Below, in pieces: positions 51,735 to 60,295 of a DNA stretch of 64,000 nt. Position 1 is the stretch's first letter, and every line of letters starts with the position of its first letter. The DNA lies in NCBI RefSeq assembly GCF_051027545.1, contig NZ_CP194902.1, positions 558,001 through 622,000 on the forward strand, read 5' to 3'. The notes beneath the pieces were generated by a model. It worked only from the letters and a program-made list of their open reading frames with translations, searched no databases and was not told the origin of the DNA. Made by a program: the position numbers and the translations under genes. This DNA comes from Methylocaldum sp002005105 (lineage in GTDB: Bacteria; Pseudomonadota; Gammaproteobacteria; Methylococcales; Methylococcaceae).

Positions 51735-52187
51735 TCAAATGCCAGCGTCCTTCAGCATGGTCTCAAGCTTGGTCGGGGAAAATCCGGTCATTTTTTCATT
51801 TCCGACCAGGATGACCGGAACGGCCCTGCCACCGAGCTGATCGAATCGAGTCTTGGCGGACCGAGATTTCTCGATATCGAATTCATCGTAGGCAATACCG
51901 TGGCTTGCCATATACGATTTCGCCTTCCGGCACACGCCGCACCATTCGGTGGTAAAAATCGTCACTTTCTGGGATACCGCGGCGTCTTCAACCGATGAAA
52001 CTTCGGGCGAGCCCGAGTAAGAGTCGATCTCGACGAGTTCGACTTTGGCACTGTTGCCGCCTTCCGCACGACTATCGGTGTACGTCACTTTTCCGTCGGG
52101 ACCCGTTACCTTATATACCTCGGCTTTACTCGCGGAACCGAAAGCGACGACAAAGCACAGAACAACGAAGGACAAGCATTTCTTCAT
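51735..52187 (-). CDS. DUF4124-glutaredoxin fusion protein
   Basis: A 150-residue exported protein: signal peptide (1-22, ending ASKA), a short DUF4124 domain (EVYKVTGPDGKVTYTD) and a glutaredoxin-like thioredoxin fold (about 70-150) with the redox motif TTEWCGVCRKAKSYM and the cis-Pro loop RAVPVILVG. It is likely a periplasmic disulfide oxidoreductase. The second DUF4124 protein in this window (45456-46469) lacks the redox domain. The ATG at 52187 follows GGAGGG. Monocistronic by spacing. Confidence 0.86.
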   Translation of the reverse strand: MKKCLSFVVLCFVVAFGSASKAEVYKVTGPDGKVTYTDSRAEGGNSAKVELVEIDSYSGSPEVSSVEDAAVSQKVTIFTTEWCGVCRKAKSYMASHGIAYDEFDIEKSRSAKTRFDQLGGRAVPVILVGNEKMTGFSPTKLETMLKDAGI

Positions 52188-52577
52188 TAAACCCTCCGGT
52201 AGCGTGTATCGGGCCTGACGAGTCCGGCGAAACCGCAACGTCCCGTATAAGCGGACACGTCTGGCAGCCCTTGTCTCCATCTTCTTAAGGCCATTCTGCG
52301 AAAACATTCGAAGGAGCAACTATAGCGCATCGGGTACGACTGTTTACACTTCCGGGCCTTCGACGATCAACACTACAAACGTTCGATTGGGGCGACCCGC
52401 CCCGACATCACTCGGAACATCTCCGGAAAAGTATTTGTCTCAGGTTAAAGCCTTATCCTAGAGAAAACCGACAGTGCACTTGGATTGCCGGGAAAAGTCA
52501 TCGACGTCGCTGGTAACGTGGGAGATTCGCGTTCGCTCGATGTTTCCGGTGGATAGATACGACTAAGGAGATCAGAC
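52188..52577. other. Intergenic region between the glutaredoxin-like and CHRD genes
   Basis: A 390-bp divergent promoter region. I see no open frame with a ribosome site, no terminator and no repeat shared with the rest of the window. Confidence 0.5.
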
Positions 52578-53321
52578 GTGAACCGCCGCACTGTACCGAT
52601 ACTGCTCTGTTCGATTATTGCCGCGGGCATGGCTCATGGAAGCAACGGAAACACCTTGCCCCTTCGGTTCGACGCTGTTCTCAGCGGTTCCGAGGAAATA
52701 CCCGCACCAGTGACCACCTCGATGTCGGGCCAAGCGGGTTTCGAATTCAATCCGGACGAAACCGTGATGTCGTTCATCTTGGCTCTCACCAATGGGGTAA
52801 ACGTCACCGGAATCCAGCTGCATTGCGGTCCAGTAGGCGCGCCCGGGCCCGCAATCGTTCCGCTTCTGAATGCGATTCAGGGCAGCTGGGACGGCACACT
52901 GCAAGTACAATCGACCATAACCGGAGCCAATATCATTCAAGGGGTAGATTGCGTTTCCACGATCGGAAGAAACATAGCCACGCTTCCGGATTTGGCTGCG
53001 GCCATGAGAGACGGCAACATCTTCGTGAATGTCAGCTCGGCCGCATTTCCGGAAGGAGAAATCCGGGGGCAGGCACAGGTAAGCTCGGGTGATTTGATCT
53101 TATTGTCGCTGACCGGAACGCCCGATTCCGTCGCCCGAGTGCCCTTGCAGATCGGCGGAGAATCCGGCACCGTCGTCAGAATCGTGACCGAATCGCCCGT
53201 AACCGTGATCTCGCAGCCGAGCGGTTTCAATCCGCCGCTGAGAGAATTTCCGTCCTCGAGCTTTAATCCGCCCCTCAGAGATATGTCGACCTTTCCGTCC
53301 TCGGGCTTGAATCCCCCGTAG
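52578..53321 (+). CDS. CHRD-domain exported protein with C-terminal FNPPLR repeats
   Basis: A 247-residue secreted or periplasmic protein. The signal peptide (1-21, ending GMAHG) is followed by a CHRD domain (about 28-165) with the usual ends LSGSEEIPAP and FPEGEIRGQAQV. CHRD domains occur in chordin and many bacterial exported proteins of unknown role. The C-terminal 40 residues contain three imperfect repeats of S-x-FNPPLR (GFNPPLREF, SFNPPLRDM, GLNPP). The start is a GTG at 52578 behind AAGGAG. It lies alone; the interval to pgl holds no convincing terminator. Confidence 0.85.
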   Translation: MNRRTVPILLCSIIAAGMAHGSNGNTLPLRFDAVLSGSEEIPAPVTTSMSGQAGFEFNPDETVMSFILALTNGVNVTGIQLHCGPVGAPGPAIVPLLNAIQGSWDGTLQVQSTITGANIIQGVDCVSTIGRNIATLPDLAAAMRDGNIFVNVSSAAFPEGEIRGQAQVSSGDLILLSLTGTPDSVARVPLQIGGESGTVVRIVTESPVTVISQPSGFNPPLREFPSSSFNPPLRDMSTFPSSGLNPP

Positions 53322-53400
53322 AAACGAGCCTTCAATGACCTTCGTGCACGTTAAAAGACGACGCGCCGCACGATCGGCCGATGCGCCGTAGTTTTTTGAC

Positions 53401-54108
53401 TCAGCTTCTTGCAGCGAACACCACCACGGGCGTCTGCGTTTGCGTGAGCACGAAGCTCACGGGGTATTGACGGTTCGGCTCAGCCAGCGCGGCAGTGAAC
53501 ACCTCCGCCTTATTGGCGCCGCCGAACTGTAGATAGACTCGTCGGGCGTGCAAAATCCAAGGCAAGGTCATACTCATGCGTTCGGTTGGCGCGACTGCGC
53601 CCACTTGAGCGAGACAGGGCGGCGTATCCGCGACCGAACCTCCCAGAGCCAAACCGGCGTCTAAATTGGGACTGGCTGGGAATAGCGAGGCGGTGTGACC
53701 GTCGTCTCCCATGCCGAGAATCAGCGCCGCGAATGGCAGGGGCAGGCTTTCGAAAGTGGCCGCCAAGATCGCCTCGGCGTCTTCGGCGGACGCATTGCCG
53801 GTATAGAGCGGCACGAAACGAGCCGCCGCCGCGCGACCTTGCAGCAGATGAGTCTTGACCAGGGCGGCATTGCTGGCCGGATCGGTTTCAGGCACCCATC
53901 GCTCGTCCACTAGCGTGACGACCACGCGTGCCCAGTCCAAGTCTTCGTCGCGCAAAGCTTCGAACACGGGCACCGGCGACCGGCCGCCCGATACGGCCAA
54001 CGCGGCCCGAGGCTCGGTCTGCAACACCGCGCGCAAGTCGGCAGCCACCGCGGCGGCGAGTGCCGGTGCGAGGCTTGCGTTATCGTCAAACCATCGAATG
54101 TCTACCAT
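53401..54108 (-). CDS. pgl: 6-Phosphogluconolactonase
   Basis: A 235-residue DevB-type lactonase that hydrolyses 6-phosphogluconolactone. LAVSGGRSPVPVFEAL and VTLVDERWVPETDPASN are family motifs, followed by ILGMGDDGHTASLFP. It lies 3 bp downstream of zwf in the same operon, so the two first oxidative steps from glucose 6-phosphate are co-expressed. Confidence 0.95.
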   Translation of the reverse strand: MVDIRWFDDNASLAPALAAAVAADLRAVLQTEPRAALAVSGGRSPVPVFEALRDEDLDWARVVVTLVDERWVPETDPASNAALVKTHLLQGRAAAARFVPLYTGNASAEDAEAILAATFESLPLPFAALILGMGDDGHTASLFPASPNLDAGLALGGSVADTPPCLAQVGAVAPTERMSMTLPWILHARRVYLQFGGANKAEVFTAALAEPNRQYPVSFVLTQTQTPVVVFAARS

Positions 54109-54111
54109 GTC

Positions 54112-55587
54112 TTAACCCTCGTCATGCCAGCCAAAACCGTCGCGCGACAGCAGCTCGGAAGATGCGGACGGCCCCCAGGTTCCTGCCGCATAAGGTTTCG
54201 GACCGCTCGGATCGGCGGCCCACGTGTTCAGAATCGGCTCGACCCAGCGCCAGGCCAGCTCCAGCTCGTCCTGGCGCACGAACAGCGCCTGGTTGCCACG
54301 GATGGTATCGAGCAGCAGGCGTTCGTATGCCTCGGCCCGGCGGCCCTTGAATTTTCCCGAGAAGTCGAGATCGAGCGACACCGGCTGAAGCTCCATCGAA
54401 TCGCCCGGTGCCTTGGCGTTGAGGTACAAACGAATGTATTCGTCCGGCTGCAGGCGGATGACCAGCTTGGACGGCGCGCGCGAACCGCTGCTCGGCAGAG
54501 GAAAGATATGATGCGGCACATCATGGAAATGGACAACGATTTCAGCCAACCGAGTCGGCAAGCGTTTACCGGTGAACAGATAAAACGGCACTCCGGCCCA
54601 ACGCCAATTGGCGATCTCCGCCTTGATGGCCACGAAGGTTTCCGTCTTGCTGCCGGCCGGGATATTGTCCTCTTCCAAATATCCCTTCACCTGACGGCCG
54701 CCCGAAACACCCGCGCGGTATTGCCCGCGTACGGTCTTGGTCAAAACATCTTCCCGAGTGAACGGCACCAGACACTCGAGCACCTTGAGCTTTTCGTTGC
54801 GGATCGCGTCGGAATCGAGGCTGGCCGGCGGCTCCATCGCGACAAAACACAACAGTTGCAGCAAATGGTTTTGCACCATGTCGCGCAATGCGCCGGTTTT
54901 GTCGTAGAACCCTCCGCGGCTGCCGATTCCGACATCTTCGGCAATCGTGATCTGAACGTTGCTGATCCACATTCGGCGCCACAGCGGTTCGAACAACGAG
55001 TTGCCGAAGCGCAGCGCCATCAGGTTCTGTACCGACTCCTTACCCAGGTAATGATCGATTCGATAGACTTGTTTTTCGTAGAAGAACCGATCCACATCCG
55101 CGGTGATCGCATTGCTCGATGCCAGATCGTGCCCCAGCGGCTTCTCCAGCACGACGCGGCTATTCGGACCATTAAGGCCTTGTCGGGTGAGATTGCTGCA
55201 AATCGTCGCAAACAGGAACGGTGCGGTGGACAGATAGAATACGGTTACCTCGGCAGGGGACTGCTTCAGCAAGGTTTTTAATGCCACGTATTGCTCCTGC
55301 TGGGTGGCATCGAGTTTCAGGTAGGTCAGGCGCGAGAGAAACGTCGCCCACACCGCATCGTCCCAATCGGCCTTGGGCACGAATTGCCTGACCTTGTCAT
55401 CCACCATGGCGAGGAAAGCCTCTTGCGTCAGGTCCAGCAGATCGAGACAGAGGATGCGGCCCGACTCCACCAGCCGGCCGGTCTTATGGCACTGGTACAT
55501 CGCCGGCAATAATTTGCGCGTGACCAGATCACCGGCACCGCCAAAAAAAACCAGGTTGAACGATTGGGGAAATGGGAGCTGACTCAC
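54112..55587 (-). CDS. zwf: Glucose-6-phosphate 1-dehydrogenase
   Basis: A 491-residue NAD(P)-dependent dehydrogenase. The dinucleotide site is NLVFFGGAGDLVTRKLLPA, the substrate site YRIDHYLGKESVQNLMALR. Length and motifs are normal. In RuMP-cycle bacteria it feeds hexose phosphate either to the Entner-Doudoroff route or to a dissimilatory cycle. It is divergent from edd over 268 bp, an arrangement that allows shared control of zwf-pgl and edd-eda. Confidence 0.96.
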   Translation of the reverse strand: MSQLPFPQSFNLVFFGGAGDLVTRKLLPAMYQCHKTGRLVESGRILCLDLLDLTQEAFLAMVDDKVRQFVPKADWDDAVWATFLSRLTYLKLDATQQEQYVALKTLLKQSPAEVTVFYLSTAPFLFATICSNLTRQGLNGPNSRVVLEKPLGHDLASSNAITADVDRFFYEKQVYRIDHYLGKESVQNLMALRFGNSLFEPLWRRMWISNVQITIAEDVGIGSRGGFYDKTGALRDMVQNHLLQLLCFVAMEPPASLDSDAIRNEKLKVLECLVPFTREDVLTKTVRGQYRAGVSGGRQVKGYLEEDNIPAGSKTETFVAIKAEIANWRWAGVPFYLFTGKRLPTRLAEIVVHFHDVPHHIFPLPSSGSRAPSKLVIRLQPDEYIRLYLNAKAPGDSMELQPVSLDLDFSGKFKGRRAEAYERLLLDTIRGNQALFVRQDELELAWRWVEPILNTWAADPSGPKPYAAGTWGPSASSELLSRDGFGWHDEG

Positions 55588-55855
55588 CGCAGAAACCTCT
55601 TGTTAAAGATCGTGCCGATTATGGCTCGGCCGAGCTCATGTTGTATAAAGGCAGACCCGGAAAACCCGGATGAAAAAACCTTGCAATACTACTCGCCGCC
55701 CCTCCCACTGTCCAGCCGCCCCTGGGCCGAACGGCCACGTTTCTTGACACGCTTTTGCGGCTTGGATTAAATGTGGCGCCTGCGCCCCGTTGCAGGGCAT
55801 GCTCTTGCCCATCGCCGACGCAACCCGAACAAGACGCCACTTCAGCCGGAAACAT

Positions 55856-57676
55856 ATGTCCCTACATCCCACATTGCTCGCCGTCACCGAGCGCATTCGC
55901 GCCCGCAGCCAAACCAAGCGTCAGGCCTATCTGGAGCGCATGAAACGCGCCCGTCAGAAAGGCGTCGAGCGCAATCGCATCGCCTGCACCAACGTGGCGC
56001 ATGCCTACGCCGCGATGCCGACCAATGACAAACTGGTGTTGAAAGCCGCCACAGTCCCGAACATCGGCATCGTGACGGCGTATAACGACATGCTCTCGGC
56101 GCATCAACCGTACGAACAATACCCGGCGGTGATTAAAGCCGAGGCGCGGGCAGCGGGGGCGACCGCGCAGGTTGCCGGCGGCGTCCCGGCGATGTGCGAC
56201 GGCGTGACTCAGGGCCAAAGCGGCATGGAACTCTCCTTGTTCTCGCGCGACGTGATCGCGATGTCTACCGCTGTGGCGCTTGCCCACCGCGTGTTCGATG
56301 CCAATCTGTTCCTCGGCGTCTGCGACAAGATCGTTCCGGGCCTTTTGATCGGAGCGCTGCGTTTCGGGCATCTGCCCGCCATTTTCGTGCCCGCCGGTCC
56401 AATGGCCTCGGGGGTGTCGAACGCCGAGAAAGCCAAAGTCAGACAGCTGTTCGCCGAAGGCAAGGTCGGCCGAGAAGCCCTGCTCGAATCCGAGATGGCG
56501 TCCTATCACAGCGCCGGAACCTGCACGTTCTACGGCACCGCCAACAGCAACCAGATGCTGATGGAAATCATGGGCCTGCAATTGCCCGGGTCGGCCTTCG
56601 TGAGCCCGGGCACCGAACTTCGCGAAGCATTGACCCGCGCCGCCACACGGCAAGCAGTACGACTCGCCCAGGACAAATCCTCCCCGAGCCTGTGCGACGT
56701 CGTGGACGAACGCGCCGTGGTCAACGGAATCGTCGGCCTGCTGGCGACGGGCGGCTCGACCAACCACACGATTCACCTGATCGCCATCGCGCGAGCCGCC
56801 GGGATAGAAATCAACTGGGACGACTTCAACGATCTGTCGGCGGTCGTTCCGCTGCTGGCCCGCGTCTATCCCAACGGCAAAGCGGATGTCAACCATTTCC
56901 ACGCCGCCGGCGGTATGGGCTTTTTGATTCGCGAACTGCTGGATGCAGGGCTTCTGCATGAAGACGTCCAGACCGTCCTGGGGCTGGGTCTGCGCCGCTG
57001 GGCGGAAGAACCCTGGCTCGACAATGGTCAACTGGCCTTTCGCCCCGCCAGCGAGAAGAGCCTCGATACCGCGGTACTGGCACCGGCCGGCGAACCGTTC
57101 AGCTCGGACGGCGGATTGCGCCTGGTTACCGGCAATCTCGGCCGCGGGGTGATTAAGGTCTCGGCTGTCGCACCCGAAAACCGGGTGGTGCGCGCCCCCG
57201 CCATCGTATTCGACGACCAGGAAGACTTGATTGCCGCCTTCAAACGCGGCGAACTGGAACGGGACTTCATCGCCGTAGTCCGTTTCCAGGGGCCGCGCGC
57301 TAACGGCATGCCGGAACTGCATCAGCTCACCCCCTCGCTCGCGGTCCTCCAGGAGCGCGGATTCAAGGTGGCCCTGGTTACGGACGGCCGCATGTCCGGC
57401 GCCTCAGGAAAAGTTCCAGCCGCGATTCACATTTCGCCCGAGTGCGTGATGGGCGGCCCGCTCGCCAAGGTGCGCGATGGCGACATGCTGGTGCTCGATG
57501 CGGTGGAAGGCCGCCTGGAGGCCGAGGTCCCGGCCGCCGAATGGAACAGCCGCGAGCTCGCCACGGCCGACCTGTCGCGCAACCAGTTCGGCTGCGGACG
57601 GGAGCTGTTCACCGGCTTGCGCCAACTGGCCGACACCGCGGAACGCGGCGGCGCCACTTTCCAGTTCGACGACTGA
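55856..57676 (+). CDS. edd: 6-Phosphogluconate dehydratase
   Basis: A 606-residue Fe-S dehydratase that makes 2-keto-3-deoxy-6-phosphogluconate. The Cys ligands lie in VPAMCDGVTQGQSGM, FLGVCDKIVPG and AGTCTFYGTANSN, with TDGRMSGASGKVPAA near the C-terminus. The ATG at 55856 (MSLHPTLLAVTERI) matches the usual N-terminus and length (603 in E. coli); upstream in-frame starts are not needed. It pairs with eda 41 bp downstream. Confidence 0.96.
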   Translation: MSLHPTLLAVTERIRARSQTKRQAYLERMKRARQKGVERNRIACTNVAHAYAAMPTNDKLVLKAATVPNIGIVTAYNDMLSAHQPYEQYPAVIKAEARAAGATAQVAGGVPAMCDGVTQGQSGMELSLFSRDVIAMSTAVALAHRVFDANLFLGVCDKIVPGLLIGALRFGHLPAIFVPAGPMASGVSNAEKAKVRQLFAEGKVGREALLESEMASYHSAGTCTFYGTANSNQMLMEIMGLQLPGSAFVSPGTELREALTRAATRQAVRLAQDKSSPSLCDVVDERAVVNGIVGLLATGGSTNHTIHLIAIARAAGIEINWDDFNDLSAVVPLLARVYPNGKADVNHFHAAGGMGFLIRELLDAGLLHEDVQTVLGLGLRRWAEEPWLDNGQLAFRPASEKSLDTAVLAPAGEPFSSDGGLRLVTGNLGRGVIKVSAVAPENRVVRAPAIVFDDQEDLIAAFKRGELERDFIAVVRFQGPRANGMPELHQLTPSLAVLQERGFKVALVTDGRMSGASGKVPAAIHISPECVMGGPLAKVRDGDMLVLDAVEGRLEAEVPAAEWNSRELATADLSRNQFGCGRELFTGLRQLADTAERGGATFQFDD

Positions 57677-57717
57677 CACGGCTCTCCTTTTTTGCAACCG
57701 ACGAAGAGATTCCTGTT

Positions 57718-58341
57718 ATGAACCTTGACCAGATCATTGCCGCGACCAGTGTCATGCCCGTGATGGTGGTGGACCGCGTGGAAGACGCGGTACCGCTGTC
57801 CCGCGCCTTGGTGGAAGGCGGCATTCGCGTATTAGAAATCACCTTGCGTACCGCCGCCGGCCTGGACGCCGTACGGGTGATCAAGCAAGAAATCCCGGAC
57901 GCGATCGTCGGCGTCGGCACCATCGCCACGCCGGCTCAGCTCGATGCCGCGATTTCCGCCGGTGCGCAATTCGGCGTTTCGCCGGGCACGACGCCCACCC
58001 TGCTGAAGGCGATCGTAGACAGCAAGCTGCCGTTTTTCCCGGGCGTTGCCACCATGTCCGAAGTGATGCAAGCCTTGGAAGCCGGCCTCGACGTCATGAA
58101 ATTTTTCCCGGCCGTGGCTGCGGGCGGCATCAAGATGCTCGACTCGTTCAGAGGTCCGTTTCCGAACGTGCGTTTCTGTCCGACCGGCGGGATCAACGTG
58201 CAGAACGCGCCGGATTTCTTCAAGCTTCCCAATGTCGTCGCCGTGGGCGGCTCCTGGCTCACCCCCAAAGACTTGGTCGCCAGCGGCAATTGGGCTGAAA
58301 TCACGCGCTTGGCTCGCGAAGCCTCGGCACTCAAGCCGTAA
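57718..58341 (+). CDS. eda: 2-Keto-3-deoxy-6-phosphogluconate aldolase
   Basis: A 207-residue class I aldolase cleaving KDPG to pyruvate and glyceraldehyde 3-phosphate. Catalytic Glu lies in VLEITLRTAAG, the Schiff-base Lys in GLDVMKFFPA, and the phosphate site in CPTGGINVQNA. The ATG at 57718 follows GAAGAGA at suitable distance. With edd it completes the Entner-Doudoroff branch. The space after it is filled with dispersed repeats. Confidence 0.96.
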   Translation: MNLDQIIAATSVMPVMVVDRVEDAVPLSRALVEGGIRVLEITLRTAAGLDAVRVIKQEIPDAIVGVGTIATPAQLDAAISAGAQFGVSPGTTPTLLKAIVDSKLPFFPGVATMSEVMQALEAGLDVMKFFPAVAAGGIKMLDSFRGPFPNVRFCPTGGINVQNAPDFFKLPNVVAVGGSWLTPKDLVASGNWAEITRLAREASALKP

Positions 58342-58421
58342 TTACAAAGGACTGATTGGCCCGTTCGGAAGAATCATTTTAGTCGCGACCTTCCAATCGC
58401 AGACAGTGGCTTTAGCGGCGT

Positions 58422-58446
58422 TGTCGGCAAAGGATTGCCGACCTAC
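58422..58446 (-). repeat. REP element (25 bp, same family as 4295-4365)
   Basis: Identical to the right arm of the REPIN at 4341-4365, with the GTAG tetranucleotide at its right end. Its 8-bp hairpin stem (GTCGGCAA/TTGCCGAC) is intact. Confidence 0.85.
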
Positions 58447-58641
58447 GAACAGATCATAGGACGTGCTGAACGAAGCGTAGCGTGGCAAGGCCGGTTTGCG
58501 CGGCAGCATCGCCCGGACGGTGCCGGACAGGGATGGTCCGGCATGAACCGCATGGTTCGCGATTGATGCTTGTCCTGAGCCTAGTCGAAGGGCGCTTCGT
58601 CCCTCAGCACATCCTACGCCCTGAGCTGTCGCAGATGGTAG

Positions 58642-58708
58642 GGTGGGTTAGGTGCGCCAGCGAGAAACCGGATTTGGCCGCATGGCTAGACGCGCACCGT
58701 AACCCACC
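58642..58708. repeat. Long imperfect palindrome of the GGTGGGTTA type
   Basis: Arms GGTGGGTTA-GGTGCGC (58642-58657) and GCGCACCGTAACCCACC (58692-58708) pair over their full length except for one missing base, with a 34-base loop. The left arm is preceded by GTAG, as in REP elements. The motif is widely dispersed in intergenic regions of gammaproteobacteria. Confidence 0.75.
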
Positions 58709-58730
58709 GAATGGGACGGAAAAAAGTCGG

Positions 58731-58753
58731 AGGTCGGCAATCCTTTGCCAACA
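58731..58753 (+). repeat. Degenerate REP element
   Basis: AGGTCGGCAATCCTTTGCCAACA matches the REP family with one change in the right half of the stem (G to A) and GGAG in place of GTAG. It faces the copy at 58422-58446, with the GTAG ends inside rather than outside. Confidence 0.7.
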
Positions 58754-58843
58754 TCTGAAAACATGGGCACGGCCTGTTGGCCTTTGCCCATCCTACGGCT
58801 CTCGGTTAGCGGCATCTTATCGGGGACATCGCCGCATCCCGAA

Positions 58844-59272
58844 TCACTCATCGATCGCCTTGATCCTCGGCACGTGCCGGCCGCCTTCGAATTCGGTGGA
58901 CAGGAAGGTTTCGACGATCTTCTTTGCCATTTCGAGACTGATGATCCGCTGGCCCATGGCGATACAGTTGGCATCGTTGTGCAACCGGGTGAGATAGGCG
59001 GTTTCCTCGTTGAAGCAATAGCCGCAGCGGCAGCCCTTGACTCGGTTGGCAACGATGGCCTCGCCGTTCCCGCTGCCGCCCAGCACGATGCCACGCTCGA
59101 CTTCGCCGTTGGCGACAGCCACGGCGCACGGGCGAATCCACGTGGGATAATCGGTTCGTTCGTCGCTGAAACAGCCGTAGTCGACGACCTCATGGCCAAG
59201 AGAACTTAGCCAAGTACGCAGTTCTTCCTTGTAGGCGAATCCCGCGTGATCAGAAGCGATGCCGATTTTCAT
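58844..59272 (-). CDS. rpiB: Ribose-5-phosphate isomerase B
   Basis: A 142-residue LacAB/RpiB sugar isomerase interconverting ribose 5-phosphate and ribulose 5-phosphate. N-terminal KIGIASDHAGFAYKEEL and LHNDANCIAMGQR are family motifs. The active-site loop is GIVLGGSGNGEAIVANR: the catalytic Cys of E. coli RpiB is absent and the SGNGE sequence is that of the mycobacterial type, in which the Glu is thought to act as the base. It lies in the pentose and hexose phosphate cluster, as expected for the rearrangement phase of the RuMP cycle. Confidence 0.93.
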   Translation of the reverse strand: MKIGIASDHAGFAYKEELRTWLSSLGHEVVDYGCFSDERTDYPTWIRPCAVAVANGEVERGIVLGGSGNGEAIVANRVKGCRCGYCFNEETAYLTRLHNDANCIAMGQRIISLEMAKKIVETFLSTEFEGGRHVPRIKAIDE

Positions 59273-59364
59273 GATGACTCCTTATTGATTTAAGGTAGGC
59301 GGACACCCGCGTCCTTCACCGGGACAGCGGGCGAAAAAGTATAACCGCGGGAGAAGCTCCTCCA

Positions 59365-60195
59365 TCAACCGCGATCGTCGGCGGCTTTCAAGACGTCCAG
59401 CATCTCGCGATGAATCAGACCGTTGCTGGAAACGATGCGGCCGGTACTCAAGATCTCGTCGCCGCCGTCGAAATCGGTAACGGTACCGCCCGCCTCGCGC
59501 ACCAGCACGATGCCGGCCGCAATGTCGTGCGGCTTGACCTTCATCTCCCAATGTCCGTCCAACTGTCCCGTGGCCGTATAGCACAGGTTGAGCGCGGCCG
59601 AACCAATACGCCGCGTGGCTTGCGCGCTGCGCTGAAAGCCGAGGAAATTCTTCATATTGCTGTCGCTGGTATGGGTATCGTAAGAGAAACCGGTAATCAC
59701 CAGAGCACGATTCAGCACCAGCGTCGCGGACACGTGAATCGGCCGGTCGTTGCGCGTGGCACCCAAACCGAGCGCGGCGGCGAATGTCTCGTCTGTGGCG
59801 GGGTTATACACCACGCCGAGCGAAGGCACGCCGTCGATCAGCAAACCCATCGATACGCAGAACATCGGAAACCCGTGCGCGAAGTTCACGGTACCGTCGA
59901 GCGGATCGATGTGCCAGAGGTAATTCCGCGCAGGCGGGCGAGATTCCTCGGCGCGATAAGCTCCGCCCTCTTCGCCGACAATTTGGTGAGAAGGGAAAAG
60001 CTTGCGCAGTTCGCCGACGATGAACTGTTCGCTGCGGATGTCGTATTCGGTGACCGGGTCGATATCGCTGGTCTTGAACTGCACCGCAGTGCCGCGACGG
60101 GTTTCGAATCCCTCTCGAAGAATGGCCCCTGCGCCACGGGCGATCGTGACGGCGGCACCAAGGATGTCGGTAAGCGAAGGATCGGTTGATTGCAT
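59365..60195 (-). CDS. Inositol monophosphatase family protein
   Basis: A 276-residue Mg-dependent sugar phosphatase. Metal-binding sequences are IVGEEGGAYR and WHIDPLDGTVNFAHGFP; KPHDIAAGIVLVREAGG forms the C-terminal metal site. The family includes SuhB, CysQ and some fructose-1,6-bisphosphatases. Two other suhB-like features, such as SuhB's role in rRNA antitermination, cannot be judged from sequence. It stands between rpiB and the peroxiredoxin gene, so a sugar phosphate substrate is plausible. Confidence 0.88.
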   Translation of the reverse strand: MQSTDPSLTDILGAAVTIARGAGAILREGFETRRGTAVQFKTSDIDPVTEYDIRSEQFIVGELRKLFPSHQIVGEEGGAYRAEESRPPARNYLWHIDPLDGTVNFAHGFPMFCVSMGLLIDGVPSLGVVYNPATDETFAAALGLGATRNDRPIHVSATLVLNRALVITGFSYDTHTSDSNMKNFLGFQRSAQATRRIGSAALNLCYTATGQLDGHWEMKVKPHDIAAGIVLVREAGGTVTDFDGGDEILSTGRIVSSNGLIHREMLDVLKAADDRG

Positions 60196-60295
60196 TGTTC
60201 CGTGCCGTTAAGAAAACAGGCCGGCCATTCTACATCAGACGGCGAAAGAGCCGCAGCGTGACGATTTCCGCGGCTCCGGAGACAGTAAGGCGTTC

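Larger units (their letters stand above)
58342..58843. other. Intergenic repeat-rich region between eda and rpiB
   Basis: A 502-bp gap with no credible gene. It contains two REP copies (58422-58446 and 58731-58753), a long imperfect palindrome (58642-58708), two small adjacent hairpins (58521-58543, TGCCGGAC/GTCCGGCA; 58545-58558, GAACC/GGTTC) and a sequence of the type GTCCTGAGCCTAGTCGAAGGG (from 58573), a dispersed motif in many proteobacteria. The region looks like a landing site for palindromic repeats between convergent genes. Confidence 0.75.

Noticed and set aside
55862..57322. A 486-codon frame antisense to edd
   Set aside because: Shadow frame; edd has all catalytic motifs.
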